A stretch of 64,000 nucleotides of DNA. Origin: Spirochaetia bacterium. GTDB lineage: Bacteria; Spirochaetota; Spirochaetia; Treponematales; Treponemataceae. A model generated the notes under the pieces. That model saw only the letters and a list, made by a program, of their open reading frames with translations, was not told the DNA's origin and searched no databases. Below, piece by piece: positions 42,251-50,072 of the stretch. Where the stretch lies: assembly GCA_022768865.1 (NCBI GenBank), contig JALELH010000018.1, positions 1 to 64,000 of the forward strand, written 5' to 3'. Positions within the stretch are counted from its first letter, which is position 1. The number at the start of each line of letters is the position of its first letter. The translations under genes were made by a program, and so were the position numbers.

Positions 42251-43816
42251 TTACTGGTTATTTGTATTCCTGAAATCAGTGGGCGAAATTCCAAACTTAT
42301 TTTTAAACTGACGGCTAAAATAATTCTGGTCGCTGTAGCCGGTCTGGCCTGCAATTTCTTTTATGGACAAATCTGTCTCTGCAAGAAGCTTTTTAGTTTT
42401 ATCCAGCCTTTTGTCCGTAACGTAATTTATAAAAGTTTCTCCCATTTCTTCTTTAAAAAGCTTGCTCATATAAAAAGGACTAACGCCAACGCTGGCAGCC
42501 ACATCTTCTAAAGAAAAGTTCTGGCTCATGTTTTTTTCTATATATTCTATTGTCTTTTTAACAAGAGGGTTTTCACGCTTTTCCTTAACGGAAGCAATGG
42601 CAGATGCACATTCAACAAGAACATTTGTTAAAAAATCCTGAATGACAGAAATTTCCTGTGTTCCTGCTAAAACTGCAAATGCAGAATCAAAAGAAGTATT
42701 TTCATAAACCGGATTAAGTTCTTTTGTAATATTCCTTACATTTACTAAAAGCTCAAAAACTGCACTTTTAGTTCTATCAATATCAGTTTCAGCTGAAACC
42801 TGTTCACTGCAAAAAAGACCTGCAAGGAATTTTACTCCGGCAGAATCCCCTATACGAAGGCGGTTATAAATTCTTTCACGTATTTCATTTATTTTTTCTG
42901 GTGCTGATGTTTTTTTAGTCATGTCTTCTGCAAAAAGAAGTTCGCCGTTTGGTGAAGTTCCGTTTAATGCATTAAGTGCTTCTTTGCAGGCAACCGTTAC
43001 ATTGGAAAGTTCACTTGAAATACGGCTTACCCCCATCCGCACTTTCTGGCTTATATTCAAACTTAGCATGGCATAAATATTCTTTGCCATCTGATGAAAA
43101 CTTTCAAAAAGGTCTTCCGCTTCAAAACTCTTATCCAGGCAGAAAAACATTACAAGACGGTTTGCCATAAAGGAACCCATAAGGCACTTATATTTTTCTG
43201 CAACCATTTTTCTTATTCCGCTGTAAAATTCAAACTGATTTTTTGAATCACTGTGGGGAACTTCAATGCAGGTAAAAAAGTAATTTGCCACATCAAGATT
43301 AAAGTATTCAAGATAGCTTGAAAGATCTTCATTCTTATCGTTGCTGAACATGCAGGAATAAATGAAATCACTTTCTACCATGGGCGAAACTGTATCAAGC
43401 TTTTTCTGCAAGTCCAGGCCTTCGCTGTTTTTGCCGCGGCGTTCATCTACAAGGTTCATGGCATTGCGCACAGTCTGAATTACAATATTCCTGTTTACGG
43501 GTTTTGTAATGTATTTATAGGCACCAAGGTTCATGGCTTCCTGTGCATACTGAAATTTATCAAAGGCACTTAAAACAATAATTACTGTATCAGGTTTTAA
43601 ATTCATTATGCAGTTTATGGTTTCAAGACCGCTCATGCCCGGCATATTTATATCCATGAAAATAATGTCTATTTTTTCACGGCTTGCTATGGCCAGGGCA
43701 TCGCTTCCGGAAAGTGCTGAAAATAAATTTATCTGTCCTTCAAAGTTTTTCTTTATTATAAACTGAAGGGAATCAATTACAATCTGTTCATCGTCGCAAG
43801 TTAAAATATTATACAT
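42251..43816 (-). CDS. YesN-like response regulator with AraC-type output
   Basis: 521 residues. The N-terminal receiver has the phospho-acceptor in IIFMDINMPGMSGLETI (near 55) and conserved KYITKP. A long middle region (about 150-400) has no clear signature. The C-terminal AraC HTH pair is FSLEDVAASVGVSPFYMSKLFKEE and LSIKEIAGQTGYSDQNYFSRQFK. It overlaps the sensor kinase by eight bases. Its likely targets are sugar-utilisation genes. In this operon it is paired with a YesM-like kinase. Confidence 0.93.
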   Translation of the reverse strand: MYNILTCDDEQIVIDSLQFIIKKNFEGQINLFSALSGSDALAIASREKIDIIFMDINMPGMSGLETINCIMNLKPDTVIIVLSAFDKFQYAQEAMNLGAYKYITKPVNRNIVIQTVRNAMNLVDERRGKNSEGLDLQKKLDTVSPMVESDFIYSCMFSNDKNEDLSSYLEYFNLDVANYFFTCIEVPHSDSKNQFEFYSGIRKMVAEKYKCLMGSFMANRLVMFFCLDKSFEAEDLFESFHQMAKNIYAMLSLNISQKVRMGVSRISSELSNVTVACKEALNALNGTSPNGELLFAEDMTKKTSAPEKINEIRERIYNRLRIGDSAGVKFLAGLFCSEQVSAETDIDRTKSAVFELLVNVRNITKELNPVYENTSFDSAFAVLAGTQEISVIQDFLTNVLVECASAIASVKEKRENPLVKKTIEYIEKNMSQNFSLEDVAASVGVSPFYMSKLFKEEMGETFINYVTDKRLDKTKKLLAETDLSIKEIAGQTGYSDQNYFSRQFKNKFGISPTDFRNTNNQ

Positions 43817-45317
43817 TTTCCGGTATCCTTATTATGAATTTTGTTCCGTGTGCGTCTTCATTTGCCTGAATGTCAAAAACATCATCCCTGTGAAAATACA
43901 GGCGCAGGCGCAAAAAAACATTTATTAAGCCAATGCCCGTGTGCTCGTCCGCTGATTTCTTTTCTGACTTTTCTTCACTGTAATCCGGAGTAACTCCCCG
44001 GCGTGCAGCATCAAGAAGTTTTTCCTTTACGGAAGGATCAAAACCAGCACCGTTGTCGCTTATGGAAATTTCAACAAAACCTTCTGCCTGCTTTACTTTA
44101 AGTTCAACTTTCCCTTTTGTATTTTGAAGTCCATGCTGAATGCAGTTTTCAACTAAAGGCTGCAAGGTCATGGAAGGCAAATGCTGTAAAAATTCTTCCT
44201 GGGGAACATCCTTTATAAATTCCAGACGCTGCCCGAAACGAACTTTCATTATATAGACAAAATTATCTACCATGCCAAGTTCGTCCCTTATGGTTGCATC
44301 TTCTTTCTGCTGCTGAATGTTATAGCGGAAAAAATCTGAAGTCTGTTCTATAAAATAACAGGTCTTGTCTGCGCCTTCCATCATGGCAAGCTGTGCACCT
44401 GTATTCAGTGTATTAAAAAGAAAGTGTGGATTAATCTGGCTCTGAAAAGCCTTAAGCTGAGCATCTGCATAAAGGGCCTGCATTTCCATTTCTCGTTCAC
44501 GGAGTTCATTTTCCGTGCGCGCCTTCTGCCATATTGTATCAATGTATTCCCTTATGCTTATAATCATTCTGTCAAAGGCACGGCATATATTTCCAATTTC
44601 ATCATGACTTTCCTTATTGAACAAAGGCACGTCAAAATCCCGTTCTGCCACACGCAAAGCAACATCTGAAATTTCGCCTAAAGGTTTTGTCATGGAACCG
44701 ATTAAGGCATAAAGAAGCAAAAGCAGGAATAAGAAAAAACCTACAAAGAAAACAATGTAGAATTTTAAAATCATATTTACATTGCTTCTGTCAGAATTAT
44801 AGACGGAAGAATTCTTTTCCATGTATAGAATGTTTAGCCTTGAAATTTCCTTTGTTAAAAACTGAAACGCCTGAAGGCTTTTCTGATAGCTTTCATTTAC
44901 AGGATTATTTGCACGGTGTGCAGCAACCGCTTTAGAAGTATATTCCAAAAAAGAAAGTGCCAGCTGATGGACTATATATTCCTGATGGCTTATTTCATTT
45001 GTAGACGGGAACCCCTGCATTGTCTGGCAGAAATATTCAACACGGTTTGACGCAATGTAATAATTATTTATGCTTTCATAGGTCCTGTAATTAATATATG
45101 TTTCAAGGGCATTTTCCGTAAGGACAACATCATTGGAAAAAGAAGTCAGTTCTTCATTGGATTTAAATGAACGGCTTATAACTCCAAGTGCATACTGATC
45201 TATGAACATTGTCAGAAACAGACTTGATCCCATGATCATAAAAACAAAGGTAATGCTTGCCATGATTTTCCAGCGCAGGCTTTTGCTTAAGAAAGAATTA
45301 TAAAAGTAATTTTTCAT
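43809..45317 (-). CDS. YesM/LytS-type sensor histidine kinase
   Basis: 502 residues. A membrane segment near 17-40, an extracytoplasmic helical domain of ~150 residues and a second membrane segment near 190-215 are followed by a HAMP linker. The His_kinase region has the phospho-acceptor in QINPHFLFNTLNTGAQLAM and an HATPase with VENCIQHGLQ, DNGAGFD and GIGLINVFLRL. The sensory domain lacks a known ligand fold, so sugar detection probably uses the anchored binding protein encoded immediately upstream, as in XylFII-LytS of Clostridium. It overlaps that gene by four bases. Confidence 0.93.
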   Translation of the reverse strand: MKNYFYNSFLSKSLRWKIMASITFVFMIMGSSLFLTMFIDQYALGVISRSFKSNEELTSFSNDVVLTENALETYINYRTYESINNYYIASNRVEYFCQTMQGFPSTNEISHQEYIVHQLALSFLEYTSKAVAAHRANNPVNESYQKSLQAFQFLTKEISRLNILYMEKNSSVYNSDRSNVNMILKFYIVFFVGFFLFLLLLLYALIGSMTKPLGEISDVALRVAERDFDVPLFNKESHDEIGNICRAFDRMIISIREYIDTIWQKARTENELREREMEMQALYADAQLKAFQSQINPHFLFNTLNTGAQLAMMEGADKTCYFIEQTSDFFRYNIQQQKEDATIRDELGMVDNFVYIMKVRFGQRLEFIKDVPQEEFLQHLPSMTLQPLVENCIQHGLQNTKGKVELKVKQAEGFVEISISDNGAGFDPSVKEKLLDAARRGVTPDYSEEKSEKKSADEHTGIGLINVFLRLRLYFHRDDVFDIQANEDAHGTKFIIRIPENV

Positions 45318-46297
45318 TTTCCTTTCCTTACGCGGATTTCTGCACTGATATAGCTGTTGGCATAACCACGGTTTCTGTATTCAAAAAGTTCCCTCATTGC
45401 TGTTCTTCCAATCTTTTCAGGGTCAAGGGAAACAAGTTTTGTAATAAATCCTTTCTTCAAGTAAATTTCTAAAGTTTCATTTTCTCCAAAGCAAAGGACT
45501 TTTGTTTTATGGCTTGCAGGAACAGAAGATATAATCCTCATTACTTTCAGTGAATCTTCTTCTGTAAGGCAGATTATGGAAATATTTTTTAACTGGGGGT
45601 CTTCTATGGCATCAGTTATTTTTTCTTCGTTTTCTTCCGTTGACTTATCAAGGACTTCATAATTGTGGATTTCCTTTGATTTATAAAAACTTACAATATT
45701 GTTTACAAGGTTTCCGTAATTAGGATTTTTTGATTTTCCACTGATTACAATAAAAGCCTTTTCACTGTTTCTTGCCATGGATTCTGATTCAATGCCAAGC
45801 TGCATGCCAAGGCTTGAATAATTATTCCCGATAAATGAAATCTGCGGAATTTCAGGAACATAATAACCGATGGTAATCATTGGAATTTCTGTTCCGTCTA
45901 CACGGACCGGCTTCTGAAGTTTTTTTACCTGCGGGTTTACGTAGGCAATTATTCCATCACAATTTACCAGGGCGGCATAATCCACAAGTGTCTGCAAGTC
46001 CATGTTGTCTGCCTGAAGTTCCGGTGCCCTGAGTTCAACTACGGAATTAAACTGAACGGCAAGACTTTTTGCACCTTCAAAAACCTGATATAGAAAAGCA
46101 GAATTATCAGCCTGACCAACAACCAGGACATGATTTTTCCTGTCATAGCCTTCAGATTCAAAAATAGGATTCTGTGAATTTAATCTTGGAAAAATCTTAG
46201 AAGCAAAGAAAAATATTCCTGCAGCAAAAAATGCAATTGATATAAATAGAAGAATATAGAAAACTTTTTTTCCGTAAGAAATTCTATTGCCGCTCAT
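45314..46297 (-). CDS. Membrane-anchored sugar-binding sensor protein (XylFII-like)
   Basis: 327 residues. An N-terminal uncleaved anchor (VFYILLFISIAFFAAGIFFFA) is followed by a type 1 periplasmic binding fold (HVLVVGQADNSAFLYQVFEGA, VNCDGIIAYVNP, IPMITIGYYVPEIPQISFIGNNYSSLGMQLG). There is no lipobox. It heads an operon with a YesM kinase and YesN regulator. In Clostridium beijerinckii the same set (XylFII, LytS, YesN) senses xylose, with XylFII as a co-sensor rather than a transporter part; I infer the same here. Ligand identity is unknown. Confidence 0.85.
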   Translation of the reverse strand: MSGNRISYGKKVFYILLFISIAFFAAGIFFFASKIFPRLNSQNPIFESEGYDRKNHVLVVGQADNSAFLYQVFEGAKSLAVQFNSVVELRAPELQADNMDLQTLVDYAALVNCDGIIAYVNPQVKKLQKPVRVDGTEIPMITIGYYVPEIPQISFIGNNYSSLGMQLGIESESMARNSEKAFIVISGKSKNPNYGNLVNNIVSFYKSKEIHNYEVLDKSTEENEEKITDAIEDPQLKNISIICLTEEDSLKVMRIISSVPASHKTKVLCFGENETLEIYLKKGFITKLVSLDPEKIGRTAMRELFEYRNRGYANSYISAEIRVRKGK

Positions 46298-46338
46298 AAT
46301 CTTCCATAATTATACCATAGTTGCTATAATTTTCCATT

Positions 46339-46839
46339 ATGAGTGAAAATAAAGATTTATGTCCGTGCGGCAGCGGCAAAAACTATTCAGACTGCTGCGA
46401 ACCTATTATTAAGGGAACAAAAAAAGCACCTACTGCAGAAGCCCTTATGAGAGCCCGCTATACTTCATACGTTAAGCATGAAATTGACTTCATCATCAAC
46501 AGCTGCGAAAAAGGCGAAAAGATTGCAGAAATTGACCGCAAGGCAACTGAAGATTGGAGCAACAAGAGTACATGGCATGGACTCAAAATTATCCGCACAG
46601 AAAAAGGAACAGAAAACGACGATGAAGGTATTGTTGAATTTGAAGCAACTTACACTTCAGACGGAATGCGCGATGTTCACCACGAAATCGGCGGCTTCAG
46701 AAAAGTAAACGGAGAATGGTTTTACAGCGAAGGCATGATGCGTCCTACAACAGTTGTCCGCGAAGGCAGAAAGATTGGCCGCAACGAACCTTGCCCGTGT
46801 GGTTCAGGCAAAAAATACAAGCAGTGCTGCGGTAAATAA
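46339..46839 (+). CDS. YchJ-like protein with two SEC-C motifs
   Basis: 166 residues. A zinc-binding SEC-C motif is found at both ends ([13 protein letters not shown] and [13 protein letters not shown]). Between them is the YchJ central domain ([36 protein letters not shown]). The function of YchJ is not established. The ATG lacks a ribosome site, and a perfect TATAAT at 46325-46330 lies eight bases upstream, consistent with a leaderless messenger. It is divergent from the sugar sensor. Confidence 0.9.
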   Translation: MSENKDLCPCGSGKNYSDCCEPIIKGTKKAPTAEALMRARYTSYVKHEIDFIINSCEKGEKIAEIDRKATEDWSNKSTWHGLKIIRTEKGTENDDEGIVEFEATYTSDGMRDVHHEIGGFRKVNGEWFYSEGMMRPTTVVREGRKIGRNEPCPCGSGKKYKQCCGK

Positions 46840-46870
46840 ATTTATCCCATTGTTTTGCTAAAAATTTTAT

Positions 46871-46900
46871 AGCGTGGCAATTTATGCCGCGCTTTTTTTT
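46871..46900 (+). terminator. Intrinsic terminator after the YchJ-like gene
   Basis: agcgtggca (46871-46879) pairs with tgccgcgct (46884-46892) with one G-U type pair, followed by eight T residues. It separates the YchJ-like gene from rlmB. Confidence 0.85.
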
Positions 46901-46911
46901 AAGGATTTTTT

Positions 46912-47688
46912 ATGGCACAGAATATTTACACCGGCTTTCATGGTGTAGAAGAAAAAATACGCCGTTATTCAGTTTCTAAACCTGACGGCATTATTCCCCA
47001 TGTTTATTATTCAAAACCGGGACCACGCATTAAAAAAATCATTGGCCTTGCAAAAGAAGGCGGAATAGAAGTTTCCCTTGTAGACGGCAGGCAGCTTGAC
47101 AATATGTGTGCTTCCCTTCCGCCGCAGTCACAGGATCACCGCGGCATAGTCCTTATTGTAGACGGCGAAGAAGAAAACGCCAGAAACATAGTTGCCCTTG
47201 AAGAATGGGTTACCGTATGCCCGGAAAATGCAACTGTCGTAATTTTAGACAGCGTAACTGACCCCCACAATGTTGGTGCCATACTTCGTTCCTGCGATCA
47301 ATTTGGAGCAAGCCTTTTAATTTTACCGGACCACAGAAGTGCAAGTGACGTAAAGGACAACGAAATTATTGCACGGACAAGTGCCGGTGCTTCAAGCTGG
47401 GTAAACGTTGCTAAAGTTTCAAACCTTGTGCGTTCAGTTCAGCTTTTAAAGGAATGCGGTTTCTGGATATACGGTGCAGATGCAGGCGGATCTTCTTTAC
47501 AGGAAATTAAGTTTGACAAAAAAACATGCATCATCATGGGCAGCGAAGGAAGCGGAATTAGCCGTCTTTTAGAAGAACAGTGCGACAAAATTGTTTCCAT
47601 TCCAACCTGCGGAAAAATAGACAGCCTTAATGTTTCCGTTGCAGCCGGCGTTCTGCTTTACGAAAAATACAGACAGTCATTAAACTAG
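46912..47688 (+). CDS. rlmB: 23S rRNA/tRNA 2'-O-ribose methyltransferase (RlmB/TrmH, SpoU family)
   Basis: 258 residues. The N-terminal ~70 residues form the substrate-binding domain (GFHGVEEKIRRYS ... ISLVDGRQLD-like). The SPOUT catalytic domain has its three motifs: VTDPHNVGAILRSCDQFGA, IIMGSEGSGIS and IPTCGKIDSLNVSVAAGVLLYE. The knot and motif spacing match RlmB, which methylates G2251 of 23S rRNA in E. coli; TrmH-type tRNA specificity cannot be excluded. It starts right after the preceding terminator with AAGGA upstream and has its own downstream hairpin. Confidence 0.9.
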   Translation: MAQNIYTGFHGVEEKIRRYSVSKPDGIIPHVYYSKPGPRIKKIIGLAKEGGIEVSLVDGRQLDNMCASLPPQSQDHRGIVLIVDGEEENARNIVALEEWVTVCPENATVVILDSVTDPHNVGAILRSCDQFGASLLILPDHRSASDVKDNEIIARTSAGASSWVNVAKVSNLVRSVQLLKECGFWIYGADAGGSSLQEIKFDKKTCIIMGSEGSGISRLLEEQCDKIVSIPTCGKIDSLNVSVAAGVLLYEKYRQSLN

Positions 47689-47699
47689 ACTGATAAAAA

Positions 47700-47747
47700 A
47701 CAGCCACCTCAGCTTTACAAATCAATGCTAAACTGCAGTGGCTGCTT
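47700..47747. terminator. Hairpin between rlmB and the galactanase gene
   Basis: cagccac and gtggctg close an interrupted stem that also pairs cag/ctg and ttta/taaa inside. It lies between convergent genes and has A-rich sequence on the left and T-rich on the right, so it may work both ways. Confidence 0.6.
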
Positions 47748-47771
47748 TCATTTTATAACTTAACTTTCGCC

Positions 47772-49793
47772 CTATTTCATCAGAAAGTTAACGTCATCGC
47801 AGACAAGCCATGCTCCGTTGGCACCGTCATTGTTGTATTGTGCAGCCATGCGCACTTTCACAACAACGGAAGCAACTGAATCATCAATTTCAACGGAAGG
47901 AATTTCAACACGGTCAAACTTCTTCCACTGGTTTGGAATTGCGGCGTCTGCCTTTAAAACTTCTGTCTTTCCGTTCTTTTTCTTTAATTCTACAATAAGG
48001 CAGCTTCCGCTTGGATTTTTTATGCCTGTGCCTTCAAAAGAAGCAAAGCATTTATAGCTTCCCTTTCCCAGTCCTTTAAGTTCCTGCCAGAGCGTAAAGT
48101 CAAAATTATCTGCTTCCCAGCCTGTTGCATAGAACTGACCTTCCTTAGCATTCTGATTGTTTCTGTCAACTTTCGGACTTCCTTTTCCTGAGTCGTTTAT
48201 AAGGTTCCAGCCTTCAAGACTTCCTTTTTCAAAATTGCCGTTTTCAAGGAAATTGCTTGCAGTAACATTTACAATGCACTTAACTTCGTCACCGGTCTTG
48301 ATTTTTCCTTTTACCTTGTATTCTCCAAAATCAGGCTTGCCTAAAACTACGGCAGCATCTTCCTTGTTCCATTCAACATTTTCGTTGATTATTTCTCCGT
48401 TGTTGTATGTAACCTTTACTTTTTCCGGAAGGTGATTTTCCTTGCCGTATGTAAATTCAATTTTTGGAGTTGCAACGCGCAGCACATTCAGCTTGCCTTT
48501 AGAACCAGTCCTTGCATAATTCCATACATTAATGCTGTCCAGAACCTTGCCGTCAAAATCAAAGAATGCCTGATTGTCCCATGTGCCGCCATTAACTTTT
48601 GAAGTAACTTCCTTATCATAATTGCGTGCATAATAAGTAGCCCAGCCGCTTCCGTGCTTAGCCCAGCAGTTTTCGTTATATGAAAGGACAAGTGCAGCAT
48701 CAGCCCTGGAAACATCATAATGCTTCGGCGGAATCCATGCAGGTTCCCAGTAGAATACACCGGCCCCGGCACCCTTTACTTTGGCAACGGCTTCTATTAC
48801 ATCGCGCACTGCATTTGCCTGGCCTTCAACTGTCAGAGGATAATTGAATTCCTGGTTTGCAGACATTGTTGAAACAACATTGCCAAAGCCGTCTCCTTCC
48901 TTGTCTGTAAAAGGATATGAAACTTCCATTACCATAACTTTTTTGTTGTAGAAATTTGCAACCTTTCTTAAAACCATGGAAAGCTGCTTTACGTCGCCAT
49001 GCCAGAAAGGATAATACGACGTTCCGAAAATATCATAGTCAACTTTGTTCTTTTCAAGCATTGATGCTTTCTTTTCAAGATAACCTGCAGAAAGGGGATC
49101 CGTAAAATGAACTGCAATCTTAATGTTACTGTCAAAATCCCTTACTGCCCTTGCTCCGGAATTTAAAAGAGAACAGACTTCCTTATCATATATTTCGCCA
49201 CTCATTCCGTTGTTGATTTCATTTCCAATCTGAACCATGGTCACCTTAACGCCGGCCTTCTTAAGTCTATTTAAGCTGTCTGTCGTAAATTCACTTAATG
49301 CCTTCTGCTTTTCTGTCAGGCTGAAATCCTTCCATGCTTTTGGAGCTGTCTGCTTGTTAGGGTCTGCCCAGAAGTCTGAATAATGGAAGTCAATTAAAAC
49401 ACCCATCTTTAAATCCGTTGCCCTTTTTCCAAGTTTGCAGGCAACTTCTATATCATTGGCACCGCCGCCGTAAGTCCTGCCGTCATCAGTAGGATCATTC
49501 CATACACGGATTCTGACTGCATTGGCACCGCCCGCCTTTAAAAGTGCTATAGGGTCAGAGGGAATTCCATTTGCTCCGTAGAACCTGGCACCGCCTGCCT
49601 CTACAGAAACAAGGGACGAAATGTCAACACCCATAATAAAATCTTCCGGAATATCCTTTACCGGAAGAACAGTTATTTTTTCCCATGATTCACTGGTTGT
49701 AACTACCTTCTGTTTTGCTTCACAGGCAGAAAATAGACTAAAAGATAAGGCTAAACCAAGCCAAAGCTTAGAAACAGATTTAATCGTATTCAT
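47772..49793 (-). CDS. GH53 arabinogalactan endo-beta-1,4-galactanase lipoprotein
   Basis: 673 residues. The lipobox FSAC puts the acylated Cys at 24. The GH53 catalytic domain (about 50-410) has the acid/base Glu192 in VQIGNEINNG and nucleophile Glu290 in VMVMEVSYP, plus IDFHYSDFWADP and FYWEPAWIP. A short Ig-like domain (about 445-510) and a C-terminal ~150-residue module follow. The module starts FLENGNFEKGSLEGW and ends WLVCDDVNF, resembling CBM61-type galactan-binding modules. It cuts type I galactan side chains of pectin. A GGGAG site precedes the ATG. It stands alone, with a palindrome at the likely transcript start. Confidence 0.93.
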   Translation of the reverse strand: MNTIKSVSKLWLGLALSFSLFSACEAKQKVVTTSESWEKITVLPVKDIPEDFIMGVDISSLVSVEAGGARFYGANGIPSDPIALLKAGGANAVRIRVWNDPTDDGRTYGGGANDIEVACKLGKRATDLKMGVLIDFHYSDFWADPNKQTAPKAWKDFSLTEKQKALSEFTTDSLNRLKKAGVKVTMVQIGNEINNGMSGEIYDKEVCSLLNSGARAVRDFDSNIKIAVHFTDPLSAGYLEKKASMLEKNKVDYDIFGTSYYPFWHGDVKQLSMVLRKVANFYNKKVMVMEVSYPFTDKEGDGFGNVVSTMSANQEFNYPLTVEGQANAVRDVIEAVAKVKGAGAGVFYWEPAWIPPKHYDVSRADAALVLSYNENCWAKHGSGWATYYARNYDKEVTSKVNGGTWDNQAFFDFDGKVLDSINVWNYARTGSKGKLNVLRVATPKIEFTYGKENHLPEKVKVTYNNGEIINENVEWNKEDAAVVLGKPDFGEYKVKGKIKTGDEVKCIVNVTASNFLENGNFEKGSLEGWNLINDSGKGSPKVDRNNQNAKEGQFYATGWEADNFDFTLWQELKGLGKGSYKCFASFEGTGIKNPSGSCLIVELKKKNGKTEVLKADAAIPNQWKKFDRVEIPSVEIDDSVASVVVKVRMAAQYNNDGANGAWLVCDDVNFLMK

Positions 49794-49805
49794 ACAGACG
49801 CTCCC

Positions 49806-49836
49806 GTCAACACGCGTTGACTACATAATCAGTATA
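49806..49836 (-). promoter_or_regulatory. Promoter and palindromic operator of the galactanase gene
   Basis: On the minus strand a TATACT box (49831-49836) with TGG before it forms an extended -10. Just downstream is the near-perfect 16-base palindrome gtcaacacgcgttgac (49806-49821), 7 of 8 arm positions matching with a central CG, similar in form to LacI/GalR-family operators. No regulator gene is adjacent. The remaining gap 49837-50072 holds nothing I recognise. Confidence 0.5.
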
Positions 49837-50072
49837 CCATAGTTTTCTTTTATTTCAAGTGATTTTTTACTGACTTAGCATTTTTTAATTATGTTTCAGC
49901 AAACAAACAAGGCTGCTTTATTCCTGTATAAACAATACTGACTTACGATTGCTTTTCTTACATTCCGATACGTATTGCCTTAACCATTTATTACATGATG
50001 TCATTGCATTTTTAACATATTTTTGGAATACTCTAACAGGCATTGTCCGGAACGAACATGGCCTGTTTGCAA

